Origin: Salticus scenicus
Lineage: Eukaryota; Arthropoda; Arachnida; Araneae; Salticidae
NCBI GenBank assembly: GCA_963930645.1
Contig: OZ005661.1
Coordinates: 197,144,532 to 197,208,531 of the forward strand
DNA: 64,000 bases
Reading direction: 5' to 3'
The first letter of the stretch is position 1, and every line of letters begins with the position of its first letter. The notes below the pieces were generated by a model that made no database searches, was not told the DNA's origin, and was given only the letters and a program-made list of their open reading frames with translations. The position numbers and the translations under genes are program-made. This document shows positions 21,412 through 33,311 of this stretch, one piece after another.

Positions 21412-22470
21412 TGGTTCGTTCTCCAAGATGACCATTCGGCCATTATGGAATAACAACTATTTTATATTATTTGCGATATTTGTAAAACATGAATGTAAAT
21501 ATTTTTTCAGTACTGTCTGTTTACAAAATTTCAAAACAAAATGTTTATATTACAATTTTTCATGACTTTTTGTAATAATACTATTCTATACCACATTATT
21601 CTTTAAGGAAATGGGTATTCCGTATTTCTCTTCATCACTATTCCATATTACTCGAAAATGGCTTCTTTTTTTTAAGCTAAACATTTTCCATGCACGCTCT
21701 GTATTTTGTATAATCAAATCATCAAATCACGTTAGCAATACTTGAAAGTTTACAATAGCCGAATTCACGATGATCCAGAATGCTTCAGTTTATTATGATG
21801 CGTTCAAACAGAAATGATATTATTCCATATTTACCTACAATCCTCTATATGTAACACATTTTTATGTATTTTATAATACATTCGATGCGTGTTTTTTTCT
21901 ATTATGATGTTATTTAATTTCTTATTAGTAAATTTATTTGAAACAATAAAATTTCTTTGGAAGTAATTAGATGGCAATATTATGATACTAAATTAACTTA
22001 TTATGGTATTATATTCACACTAGTTTTCACTCAATAGTTTTCCGCTGAATTCATCATCCTTTAACATTGTTTATGCAACAATTTGTCATATCTGTTTCTT
22101 ATTTTAATGGATTTAAATATTTTTTCTTCCTCTGTTCGATAGATAGTAGCACTACTCCAAAATTTAACAGATGATGTTACAAAGGAAGCCTAATGCAAAA
22201 GTCACTTGAAATTTCTCACTGCTTTGATGGCGCATTGTGGCTCATTTTTTTAAGTGATGGTGAGATGTGCTATAATTTTTATTTAAAACAAATGTTTTGA
22301 GTTTTGAAAATTATAATGTCTACTTACAAAGTTATGTGTTTATTAAACTAAATATCATTTGAATTTAATGAGATCAACATAGAAATGTCTCAAGCCAAAA
22401 TTTCTCAAATTTTGAAAATGTTACTATTATTATTATTTTTTTCACATATTTATGATTGGCTTTGTGTCTA
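21412..22470. other. AT-rich stretch, no gene seen
   Basis: No motif recognised on either strand. Confidence 0.55.
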
Positions 22471-22479
22471 ACAGTTATT

Positions 22480-23690
22480 TTTACTTTCTCTTACGTAGAA
22501 ATATATATCGTAGAAAAAGTATTGACTTTTTTTTATAAAATTTTTGAAATAGTTTTCGATAAACTTCCATGTTTTGAAGTCTCCTGAATCTGAAAATCCT
22601 GTTTTTAGTGTATAGTTTGGGTGTGTCCGCCTGCGTTCCTGTTTGTGTGTGTGCCTGGTGTCCGCATATCTCACGAACAAATAGTAGCAGGAAGTCCAAA
22701 TTCAGTATTCTAAATCTATATCATGTAGTGATGCTCATTATATTTTTTGTTGAGAACAAGAAAATAGTTCGTGTACAGGGCCATCCAAGAGATTTCAAAT
22801 ACATTACTTCTATGGGAGAAAAATTTGAATAAGTACAGTGTAACATGTACAGGTTCCCCTAAACCGAATGAAATGAATACATTTTTTAAATGCATAAAAA
22901 CATGCTTTGTATAGATTGCGGTATGAATATCATTCATCACTTGTTTACAGGGCTACCAAAATCATTTAGATATATGGGGTCTGTACTTCCTGGGAGTGTA
23001 TTTCATTTTATGTTAAGTATTTTTCATATAAGACTAAATTTATTTACACAATGTTCTGTGTATATAGTTCATGGGAAATATTGGGCTAACCAAAATTAAG
23101 CTAAACGTTCTTTTCTATTGAATGTAATTCATGGAAGAGCTTTGATACATTTTACTATGTCGACGATCGCTGCTTAGGACGGAAAAATAATTTTCCATAT
23201 CCATACTGTAAACAAAGCGTTTTTTGAAGTGTAATTTCAACTCTGGTTTTTTGTATAATATCACATTTTGAAGTCTCTTGAATATGAAAGCTTTATTTTT
23301 AGTTGTTGATCTGTGTGTACATTTGTTATCATCATAATTTTAAAACAAATAACTGCAGAAAATCCAAACCTGTTATTTTAGAGTTGGTATTAGGTTTTTT
23401 ACTTGAAACATTTGATGAAGTTTGGCAAATTTGAAGGTAAATTATTTACAGCCTTGTATTAATATTTTTTAAATAAAAGTTGGTACCTTAAGGGGGCAGC
23501 CGCCCCTCTCCACACACACACATAGTCAAATAAAAATGCTCCCAAAACTATTTTCGATTACTTTTAAAATAGATTTAATATTATTATCTCAGCTTATTGA
23601 TGTTACGACTTAACGTGAAATCTATCTTTATATAGTATTGAAATGAAGGGTAAGAGAAAGTCGTGTGAATTGCACACTAGATTATTAAAA
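22480..23690 (-). mobile_element. F1 element, reverse copy
   Basis: Read on the minus strand it opens with a GTGTGCAATTCACACG hairpin, ACTTTCTCTTACCC, then TTCAATACTATATAAA, and closes with TACGTAAGAGAAAGTAAAA. The F1 core is present in minus orientation (CATAGAAGTAATGTATTTGA, then GGCCCTGTACACGAACTAT). A CACACACAGG-like patch lies at about 22630-22660. It is about 15-20% more diverged by eye than the 7.6, 46.4 and 59.5 kb copies. The short frames over it are not genes. Confidence 0.7.
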
Positions 23691-24304
23691 TTAGCATATT
23701 AATTTTAAATATTATGTAGTGGATGTTAAAGGGTCAAAGGAATATCATAAAAAATACATATATAAATTTAAGACTGCTTTTATTTAAATTAGAAATTAAC
23801 ATACATTTTTGTATACATGAAACGTAATTTATCATGCATTTTACAGGTAAAAACCTGTGCAAATTTCACAATTACATATAATTCGTTTGTAAATGTATAC
23901 AATCAATACATATTTGAGTACAAATATTTTCAACAGTTGTGTATAGTTTGAATCAAAAATAAAACATGTTTCTGTATTGTTTGATACTTTTATTTTTCAA
24001 ATCAAGATGCAAAGTCTCAATGTACCACTTTATTTTACTTAGGCTAACTAATTTGATTATTTGTACAAGTACCTAAATGTATATAACAAATTGTAGTTAG
24101 AAATTTGGAATCTAAGTGCACATTCGGAAGACATTCCTTAGCTAATAAATTTTTTTGGAACAATACAAGCTACCTAATGCACATTACATTGAAGTATAAT
24201 TATAATGTAATTATAATATTGTATTTGTAAAATTGTATTGTAAGAGAACTACAATTATTATTATTTTTTTTTTATTTAATTTTAATTTTTTTACATCTTA
24301 ATGT
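23691..24304. other. AT-rich stretch, no gene seen
   Basis: No coding or repeat structure recognised beyond short poly(T). Confidence 0.55.
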
Positions 24305-24581
24305 TGTGAGGTTTGCGTTGATGCAAACTCCATCTTAATTAATTCTTACTAACCTCCTTTCTCTTCATTTCAATCAATACTTTTAAAATCACTTATAATT
24401 CATCTACCTCTCACTGCCTAATTCCTTCGTTGCCGCACCCTGCCGACACAAAACTAACCCGACCTCAACTTTCGCCGAGTCACTGGCGTCAAAGTGATTT
24501 AGCCGTCCCAACTTTGTACTTTGCTGAATCCAGCTTAAATTTCAAACAACTGTGGAGACGTTCTGTAGTCTCAACCTCTCA
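24305..24581 (-). repeat. LTR (3' LTR in element orientation)
   Basis: 277 bp, TGTGAGGTTTGCGTTGATGC at the outer end and CAACCTCTCA at the inner end. Same length as its partner at 26656-26932. Confidence 0.85.
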
Positions 24582-26069
24582 GTCCCCCTCCAGGAAAAAA
24601 AAATTTAGTCGGGAAAATCCCCAGTGTGTTTTACCGAGTAATTTAAACACCTTGATTCTACATCTAATTATAATCGCATATCTCGGAAATGTGAGTGCAG
24701 CCGTCACTTAAATTTTAACCGGGTGAGAGTAACTTTAAAAAAATTTTTAGTTAAATCCCTGAGAGAAAAACTGGGGAACACACACACACACACACACACA
24801 AAATAAATAAATAAATAAACCTTTAAATAAATTGCGCTGTTTTACCCCCAGAAACTCTGGCACCCTGACTGAGTTAATACCAGAATTACAATAGGATTAA
24901 CAAACGTCTTCCTGTTATGCCAGGAAGGCAAAATATTAATTTTAAACTGTAGTTGAACTTGATGTTACAAAGCAAGTCGCTTTACAATGCGACATTAGAG
25001 TTGAACAGAAAATTTAAAAGTTCCGTAGGAAAAAAAAAAAGTGATGCTTCACAAAAAAAGTCTTTATTAAAAAAAAATAATAATCCTTGCAGCGACTTGG
25101 ATAAGAAATATAGACCCAAACGAGCACAGGAGATGACTAAATGAAGATCAGCATCAATTAGCTTCATACATCAAAAGAAGGTGGCTAGGAAAACAGCGGC
25201 AAGGAATGCAGATTGAAGGCCAATTCATTCAGAGGCTGAAGGGTTTAAGATACGTCAGACAGCAGAGCAGTACTTTGGACATCAGATTAGATTGAGAGTT
25301 TCTAAAATGAAAAACTTGTACAGTATAAAGGAATACAGGAAGTTAAACTGCATCTTGCAGACAGATAATCGAGACAGTGTCTCTAAAGATATATAAAAAG
25401 TATATATACAATAATTATTTCCCTCCGGGGCTATAGCATGACGAAAGACGTAGAACTAATTTGTTAGTATTTTTATAGTTAAAAGTTAAGCACGATTGAT
25501 GCTTATAGCCAAAAAAAGAAAAAAAAAATCCCCCACTCTAAAGCATATATACAGAGAAACTTTTAGGATATACAAAAGTTTACAATAACCAAATTACATT
25601 TTATATATACAAAGACATTATTTATAGAAATACAAAAAAAGGAAGGGAATTTTTACAAAGGGTTAAGAAAAATATTTTATATTATCCGCTCTGCAGGTGA
25701 TGGCTAAAATGTAATAGAACTTAATACATGCATAAAATAGATACTAAAAGAGAACAAAAATGCTGACATCGAAGCGCAAACATGAATTTCAATGTGAAAG
25801 TTCATGCACTAATTTAAATTTTGCATTTTTAGCTTGGGACAGTTCAGTGCTTTCATAACAGTTCTAAAATATAAAGTCCCAAAAAGGCTTCAAAGTATGC
25901 CGAACATTTTGTGCAGCTCCGACAGAAATGCGCTTGTGACTAGAAGAAAAAAAATAAAGAAAGAACGGTATCACCTGATTTAAGTTTGGAGCTGCAACGT
26001 CAGTAAGGTTAGAGGTCTTGGTGAAGCTGCTCGTTGTACTCGTCAGCTAGGCCACATGGTTGAAGACTT
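24582..26069. other. Internal LTR-element DNA without recognisable genes
   Basis: Includes a (CA)n tract at 24779-24801 and small frames with no known motif, such as 24953-25144 (lysine-rich). This could be the 3' part of the retrotransposon or a later insertion. Confidence 0.4.
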
Positions 26070-26327
26070 TCAGCCCGGGGGTCTAGGGTTATCCCAGAAC
26101 GCTGTTACAAACGCTTGTTCGGCAGGTGATTCATATGGAGGAGCCTGGTGTCGGAGTCTGGCTTGACACCGGGTGTTGAATGGGTGCTGAGGGAAAAACT
26201 CGTCCGTGCGGACCGAGTCAGGAGCTGCCAAAACTTTGTCCATGTGCCGTCCGCTAGCTGAGGAAGAGGGTGGAGGTCTTTTTGAAACCCTTGCCTTCCT
26301 CTTAGGTCGAAATGAGTCGGTATTCAC
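26070..26327 (-). pseudogene. Unrecognised proline/arginine-rich frame in the LTR element
   Basis: 85 residues, RPKRKARVSKRPPPSSSASG near the N-terminus and FNTRCQARLRHQAPP later, closed by a stop. It sits downstream of the RT piece in element orientation. The basic, low-complexity character fits the tail of a retrotransposon polyprotein or a nucleocapsid-like part, but there is no zinc knuckle, protease or integrase motif. I cannot name it. Confidence 0.35.
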
Positions 26328-26423
26328 TGAATCAGGAACTGCCAGTAGCTTATGTGGAGGATGTGTTCCAGAAGAATTTGAGGACGTGGATTATTCAAAA
26401 CAGGTTTAAGTATAGTTTCCATA

Positions 26424-26652
26424 GCTTTTTGGAAAGTTGCGACTGCCCCTGAACATCCGAAAGGCATTCGTTTAAAATCAAACGTGCCGTTTTTAGTTAT
26501 AAATGCTGTTTTTCATATATCAGCGGGTTTCATGGCAATTTGGAAGTAACCCAATGTCAGATGGAGAGTAGACATAAAATTGGTTGTTGTAATATTTGCT
26601 AACAAATCATCAATTATAGGCAAGGGATACTGAGGATATTGTGTAATAGAGT
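26424..26652 (-). pseudogene. Gypsy reverse-transcriptase fragment
   Basis: On the minus strand it reads YPLPIIDDLLANIT, FMSTLHLTLGYFQIAMKPAD, TAFITKNGTFDFKRMPFG, and ends SGAVATFQKAM. This is the N-terminal half of a Gypsy RT through the conserved RMPFGL-type motif. An in-frame stop follows PADI. The motif-A aspartate (normally STLDL) is replaced by histidine (STLHL), so the piece could not be catalytic even if read through. The YxDD motif is absent because the fragment ends before it. Confidence 0.85.
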
Positions 26653-26655
26653 TAC

Positions 26656-26932
26656 TGTGAGGTTTGCGTTGATGCAAACTCCATCTTAATTAATTCTTAC
26701 TAACCTCCTTTCTCTTCATTTCAATCAATACTTTTAAAATCACTTCCAATTCATCTACCTTTCACAGCCTAATTCTTTCGTTGCCGCACCCTGCCGACAC
26801 AAAACTAACCCGACCTCAACTTTCGCCGAGTCACTGGCGTCGAAGTGATTTAACCGTCCCAACTTTGTACTTTGCTGGATCCAGCTTAAATTTCAAACAA
26901 CTGTGGAGACGTTCTGTAGTCTCAACCTCACA
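26656..26932 (-). repeat. LTR (5' LTR in element orientation)
   Basis: 277 bp, TGTGAGG...CCTCACA. No plausible primer-binding site is obvious next to its inner end. Confidence 0.85.
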
Positions 26933-27186
26933 ACATTCTTTCCACAATTTCTTATGAAAACAAAATTTGTACATTGCAGTTTTTAATAATTTGTTTTATG
27001 TTTTAATACAAACATTATATTTTATATAATAATTAAAAAAAAAATTCATTTCAGAATTAAAATGTATACGAATTTTACAGTACAAGATTAAATAAGAAAA
27101 AAAATAATAATAATAAGATAGAAAATAAACATCGACAACTCTTTATGTATTAAATTTCGAGGTTATTATAAGTAAATGAGCGCACT

Positions 27187-27632
27187 GAAAAAAAATTATG
27201 TAACTGATATCTAGAATCTAAATTGTAGCTTTAAAAAAATAGTTCCATGTCATCCTTATAAATTCTAGTCCCCTTTGAGAGCGAGTTCTAGGAACCCCTA
27301 TTAGAATTCTAGAGCGTTTGCCTATATTCTCGAGGACAAAGTTATTTAAAAATGTCTGCAAATAAATGCGAATACAAGAGGGGGGTTTCAGCAACTATAA
27401 TCTGGGTTTATGACCCAATTCTAGAAAATCAAACGAGAATTTCTCGCAAAATACAAAAGATTCAGAATATTCAGAATATATTGTCACCATCTAGAAATGT
27501 GTAGACTAGAAATTCTCGATCATTTCGTCTATTCAGTTTATTGAAGTGTCTTATGCGCATAACTCGGAAATGTATATTTCTAGTTAAGGGATTTAGAAAA
27601 TAACCACTTATTCATTCTAGATGAAGGCGGTA

Positions 27633-27664
<32 letters not shown>

Positions 27665-27671
27665 CCTCAGT
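27187..27671. mobile_element. CACTG-ended MITE (F6)
   Basis: 485 bp from GCACTGAAAAAAAATTATG to TTTTTTCCTCAGTG. Full-length relative of 19711-20192 in the opposite orientation, with an added (TA)n tract near the right end (27632-27658). It contains many TCTAGAA-type motifs. No coding frame; target duplication not clear. Confidence 0.8.
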
Positions 27672-28228
27672 GCAACTGAATTTTTAAGGAGCACTGTGGA
27701 AAAAAAGTCACAATTTTACTACGTAAAGGGCTGTAAGCTTGTTCAAAAAATGTATACATTAAATGAAATAATTAAGAATAACCAACCAGAAAACGATGTG
27801 CTCAATTTTAGCGATCCAAGTGGGAAACGAAAATATTTTATACAGACCACCTATCCATTGATTATGCAGTTACCTAGTAATTCTAATAATGAAATATATA
27901 TATATATATATATATTAAAGAATGTTTACGAATTACTAACTAGCAATGTAATCCTTGAAGTAGTGGTTTATTGGTAATGTTCTCGAATTCGTCGCGGATG
28001 GCTCTAGTTTGATTCTCGGTTCGTTAAGCATAACTAATTTTATTAAATATTGCAATTTCATTTAAGCAAATGGAAATTTACAGAACTTTATGCTGTAAAA
28101 TTGAGTAATTCTTTATTATTTCTTTCAGTGCTACTAAAATGTTAAATTAAGTATTTTGATTAATATACTCCAAATTTAATGCACAAAAAGTTGACAATAT
28201 TTTTGCCTGCACGTAGTTGTGTGAAGTG

Positions 28229-28230
<2 letters not shown>
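27672..28230. other. AT-rich stretch with an unidentified open frame
   Basis: The plus-strand frame to 27977 includes about 70 residues of ordinary composition (EFLRSTVEKKSQFYYVKGC, then ENDVLNFSDPSGKRKYFIQ) between TA-repeat-coded YIYIYI runs. I recognise no domain. It starts within MITE DNA and is probably chance, but it is the least repetitive unassigned frame in this part of the window. Confidence 0.25.
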
Positions 28231-28282
<52 letters not shown>

Positions 28283-28286
28283 TTTT
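28231..28286. repeat. (TA)n followed by poly(T)
   Basis: TA tract running directly into about 22 T. Confidence 0.9.
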
Positions 28287-28984
28287 AACAATCTAATGAA
28301 CATAACGAATTGACTGGTATTTACTCTCAATTTAATTTCTACAATCGTTCTCAAAACTAATTTTTTTAAAGCTTTCATATTACGTAGCAAAAAATTTATT
28401 TTCATGAAAAATTCTCTATTCAGATGCGTAGAAAGAAAATCTCCTTTCGGCAAACAATTATAAATTATTTCCCAAAATAATTCATAAATACTTCATACAG
28501 TAATACTTTAACTTTGTTTCGAACTTTGGTTGGATTTTCTGTCATGAACGTCACCGTAAAATATAATTCATTATGATTAACTGTAAGAGTTTCATATTTA
28601 ATTGATCGACCCATTTGAATTCGGGGAATAAATAGGTTTATAAAGAATGGAGAAATTAAGTCATAAATTTTCTCTTCGAGATATTAGAAACAAATACCTG
28701 CCGCAGATGCAATATTTTTCTAAAGAATGGTCAGTTTATTATTTTATCTATTTATCATTTAAAATATCTTTATTGAAAATATGGAAATTCATAAATCGCA
28801 TTAAAGAAAGCAGAGTAATCATTAGAAAAGTAATATATAGCTTTATTTAAAATCATTAAAAAATTTCTTTTAAAATATATTTTGGAATTTTTCTAATGTA
28901 GATAAAGACTTATTAAGGGGAATACAGTATTAAATTTTTCAAAATAGTAAAAAAAAAAAAAAAAAAAATGTATTAGATTATTAT

Positions 28985-29025
<41 letters not shown>

Positions 29026-29114
29026 TATTTTTCCTGTTAATTTGATATAAATCGTACTATACTGTGATAACAAGATATAAATAAATTAAAATAGTTTTCA
29101 ATCTTTGTATATCA

Positions 29115-29149
<35 letters not shown>

Positions 29150-29575
29150 CTGTTTTGCTCTTTTCATAGAAACTTCTTTTCCTTTGCCGGAGGCAGGGTG
29201 TGGGAGTGGGGGTACAAGCAGTTACATAAGTTTGTTTAAACAATGAAACTAATTAAGTCTACTTTTAACAGGAATAGAGTATATTTAAAGGAAGCTATTG
29301 CATTTTCTATATATATTATTGAAGTTAAAAATTCTCAAATTTCGAAGAAACTGACAATAATTCAAATGGTAATCATATCGTAGAATTTATAATTAGAAAA
29401 ATCTCATATACTTATTTAAAAGTAGCTAATAAGGAACAAATTCTTAAAAATTAATAAATTGGTCAAGTTATTCTCAAGAAAACATGTCATTAAGTTGTGT
29501 AATCGACATAAATATTGTTGTACATAAATATTATTATGTATGGATATTTGAAATTGGAACAGAAATAATTAGCTT
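28287..29575. other. AT-rich stretch with long poly(A)/poly(T) runs, no gene seen
   Basis: A at 28951-28968, T at 28988-29024 and 29119-29147. One G-rich patch at about 29188-29222 is unexplained. Confidence 0.6.
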
Positions 29576-29860
29576 CTATTGTTAAGGGATTTCCCCCCAA
29601 AGAAAAAAGTATAAAAACCATCTAAATTTACCATATGGAGCCTTGCCGTAAGATTCAATCGTAGATCGCGCTCGTCGACTTAGCTGTTCGAAGCTTTTCG
29701 TGGTTTTCTCCGAAAGTCGTGCGAATACGGACCAGGATATATTAAAAAGAACATAAAGGTGGGCACTATTTTTAGGCCCTGGTCCCTGGTGTAGATAATT
29801 GACTTTAACTCGAACTCCAAACATTAAGCACCAGTAAATTTCTTCCCAGAGCTGTATTCC
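29576..29860 (-). other. Unidentified GC-richer island with an 80-aa frame
   Basis: The minus-strand frame at 29582-29824 (VKVNYLHQGPGPKNSAHLYV, then LSRRARSTIESYGKAPYGK) lies in a segment with normal base composition, including CGCGCTCGTCGACTTAGC. I recognise no domain. It could be a transposon fragment or a remnant of a host exon. No splice structure can be argued. Confidence 0.25.
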
Positions 29861-30123
29861 CTATTAAAATAAATGAATTGTTAAATTAAAACTTTACGTT
29901 AAAAAAATTATCTTATTATGATTAAAAATGTTGTTTAAATATGTTCCTCATCTATAAGATTATAAATGCACAAAATCTTAAAAAATCTTTAAAATTATCT
30001 CTGTACCATTTATACTACAACAATTACGTAGGAAATTACATTTTATTCTTTTAATTACGATAAAAGTGTATCAATTTCCATGAATTTAAATTGTTCTTAT
30101 GAATAAAAAAATTTGATATTGTA

Positions 30124-30430
30124 TACACTCTTTCTCATAATTATAAGGACACCCGTTTTTCTATATTAACTAAACACTGAACACTATTATTTAAACAAAT
30201 ATATTTTTTTATTAATTTGAATTTCACTAAAATACGATATTTAAAATGTTTTATCGTTTTTCTATCTTAAAAAACTTTAAATACGGTCAAAAAAAGGAGC
30301 TTTCAGGTGTTCACAATTATAAGGACAGCTCGAATCTTAGTTTTTTTTTTTTTTTTTTTTTTTCAATTATTCTTTAAATTAATATTTTTTGGGGTCTCTT
30401 TTTAGGGTGAAACAGTCAGACATGCTCTCT

Positions 30431-30483
<53 letters not shown>

Positions 30484-31754
30484 TTTAATATTCTGTTTCA
30501 ATACCATTTCATACAGCATAGATGATATTCTGAATACATTTAAACTATTTAAAATTGCTTTCCACTTGCATGCACTTTTCTAATATGATAAGTTAATTTT
30601 TTTTTCAACTTTTAGGCTACGGGAAAGGCAACAATACCGAAGTTTCTTTCTTCAAACTATTTCCTGTTGCTCTAAGATAAGATCAAAAATGCAAGTCTTG
30701 TTGAAAAAAATATTATTACCCCCCAAAATCTAAAAAAATCGGAGAATTCCAAGTTTAAACTTTACGGATATTCTCTTGATGTTCTCTTGATAATAGAAAA
30801 AATTACTAAATTAATTTTGCCTTCAGTAGAAACAGCTCCCCAGAGCACCATAGATCCACCTTTAAAATGCCCGATTCACATCTGCCTTTCAAAAATCTGC
30901 TCTGTCTTTCGCTATCTTCAGATCATGCCAGTAACTGTTAAAACCATTTGATTAATCAAGAATAAAATGTTTTTCATCCGAAAATACATTTTACTACTTA
31001 ATATTGTCTTTATTTAAATTCATCACAGACGTTCTTTCCCCCAGTGAATGCTTATTGATTATTACAGATTTTTTATTCATTTTTACATATTATAAATTAT
31101 TTTAAACATACATAAATGTGGACCCCCAACCTTTCGTTAAAAATTACAAACAAATTCAGCCGCAGTCATTATGAGTAGAACAGTAAGAGGAATTATGAGT
31201 CTTCGATCTCTGTAAAACAACTATGATTTTGCATCAGATCTCTCTCCTATCGAACCAGCAGGTCAACGTTTGATCTTATTTCCTTCAGCAATTTTAGATC
31301 TTCGAATTTCATTAGAAATTCGGCGGATTGAAATTATCCTTCCACTTAAAAAACACATTTATCATACTTCACTACATGAACGTTCTTTTTTTCGAGGAAA
31401 TATCCGTAATGTCCGTCCAAGAAAAATTGAAGGCTTATATATAAATTAATCTAGCCCAGTAGTTAACAAATTCGCATGTCAACTGTAATTTATCCGCTAG
31501 TAAGTTAAAAAAAAAAAAAAAAAAAACGGAAAAATCTTGATTGTCCCTATAATTATGAACATCTAAAAACGTGGAGAAAAAATTATTTTGCATTTTTTTT
31601 TATTAATTTTGTTCCATATTAAAAAAATTATAGCAATTTTTGTTTTTAGAATACTAGATATATTAAGTGCACTTAGTATAATCTTGTTCACAATTATTTT
31701 TACAGTAGTTATTTCAAAATATAAAGTGTCCTTATAAATATGAGAAGGAGTGTA
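30124..31754 (-). mobile_element. Old Tc1-type transposon skeleton with IR/DR ends
   Basis: Outer tips TACACTCTTTCTCATAATTA and, inverted, TACACTCCTTCTCATATTTA continue into TAAGGACAC. Inner copies of the same repeat lie at about 30308-30330 (CACAATTATAAGGACAGC) and 31537-31563 (inverted). Total length 1,631 bp. The transposase inside is badly broken. A (TA)n tract has expanded at 30432-30481. Confidence 0.8.
30800..31020 (-). pseudogene. Tc1 transposase fragment
   Basis: On the minus strand it reads FSDEKHFILD, then SNGFNSYWHDLKIAKDR, then a degraded ...WIYGALGS, with two or more stops. This is the stretch around the first catalytic Asp (FSDE kept) and the YYWHDLR motif, here SYWHDLK. The rest of the gene cannot be followed with confidence. 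Confidence 0.75.
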
Positions 31755-32220
31755 TATACAATACATTATACATATGTCCTGGGTTTCCCGGAAATTTCTC
31801 AAACGATATTCATAGAAATTTATCTTTAAAAGTGATTTGAAATGAAGAACTGATTTGACGTATCCTAATCTTCCATAATAGTAATAACAATAATAATAAT
31901 AATAGTAATAATAATAATAATAAATAGCGTTCACTGGTAACCTGTCCTCCGCCGGGAATAAAATTTGGTAGAAACTTGGCTTTCATGGAAAATGCGCAAG
32001 CTATTTTGATAAAATTTTAAGATTCGATAGTTTTTTCAGATGACAATTAGATCTAAATTAGCCTCAGAAAAATTAGTGTTCACTAATGACCCGCGCTACA
32101 CCAGAGGCAAAATAGGGCTGGAATCTAATTTTCTTGGAAACAGCTCTAAGGACTTTTGTGAAAAACACGGATTAGAAAAGTTTTGAAATTAGAAATTTGA
32201 TATGACTTACTGCGTTATCG

Positions 32221-32260
<40 letters not shown>

Positions 32261-33311
32261 ATGCGTATGCAATGCTAAAAGTTTAACCGCTAAGAGATAT
32301 CTCAACAGTGATGATTTACGAGAATAAATTATCCTGTTTTCTCTGCAAATAGTTCTTACAATGGTTCCGAGTGAATTATAGTCATTCATGTACTGAGCAT
32401 TAGAACTTTCATTATTAAAATTATTCGTATAAACTTCTGATACTTGAAATTGAATAATTCATTTACATTTTTCATGAGATATAAAAGGAGATGTAAATCC
32501 TCATGAATTTCTTTTACAATAAAAACCCTTCTAAGGCGTCAGAATCTCTTTCATTAATTTATCTCTATTGCGTGTAGCAAGAGCCAGAAGTGGTTCCAGA
32601 ATTATTTCTCTAATTTACATTCAGTTTCCACATAGGCGTAATAAATTTTGGCTTGAGTAGTCGTTTATTTGTAAATGAAAATTGAAATCCAGGATGTTAA
32701 TTGAAATCACTGACAGTTAAACTAGATTATTAACTGCTGAATTATAATAGTATAAATCAATAAGAATGAGGATTTGTTATTGTACAACACAGGAGTATGA
32801 ATACTTAAAAGTAATTTTTTATGAAACAGTAAACTTGTTATACTATACAAAAATTTTACGTGATTATTTTCAAATTATAATTTTTTTAATGAATATAGTA
32901 GTCCTGATTTTAAAAATAAAAATTATACTTAGTGAATCTATTAATTAGTTTTCTCATGTAAGTTATGAAAGTGAAGTATTTGCACATAATCTCTGATCAC
33001 AATAACAAAAAATATGTTAATGGGAATTAAGAAAAGCTTTTTTAAACAAAATAATACAAATAATTTGCCTTATATTTTGAAATCGAGGCTTAAAATCTTT
33101 TTTTTTTTTTTTTTTTTTTTTGTAGATTTTTTAGTGCGTTTTGTTTTCATAATAATGAAAGTAATCATAGTGCATCTTAAAAAAAATCTTTAAATGTTAA
33201 ATAGATTTTTTTTTTACATTTTTTATCTGCAATTACATTATAATAAGCATTTAAACATACAACTAATAGTAAAGAAACAGTGCATTTGAATATTTAGAAG
33301 TATTATCTGAT
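31755..33311. other. AT-rich stretch, no gene seen
   Basis: (AAT)n at about 31878-31923; GC-richer patches at 31930-31965 and 32088-32125 that share GTTCACT(G/A)(G/A)T(A/G)ACC; poly(T) at 32223-32256 and 33099-33121. Confidence 0.55.

Larger units (their letters stand above)
24305..26932 (-). mobile_element. Deleted Gypsy-type LTR retrotransposon
   Basis: Two direct copies of a 277-bp LTR (24305-24581 and 26656-26932) enclose about 2.07 kb. Each LTR starts TGTGAGG; the right one ends CCTCACA and the left CCTCTCA. By eye they differ at about 9 positions. The only pol sequence is a reverse-transcriptase piece on the minus strand right beside the right LTR, so the element is read leftward and the right LTR is its 5' LTR. 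An intact Gypsy element needs about 5 kb or more with gag first, so large parts are missing. The flanks AATGT and ACATT do not form a direct target duplication. Confidence 0.8.

Noticed and set aside
22468..22940. Several overlapping 70-75-aa frames
   Set aside because: They fall within a reverse F1 repeat copy and follow its CA-rich patch and core.
26206..26409. Plus-strand frame in the LTR element
   Set aside because: Antisense to the minus-strand frames of the element and without motifs.
24305..26932. Possible endogenous virus
   Set aside because: Only Gypsy-type RT and LTRs are seen; no envelope-like gene or other viral gene is recognisable.
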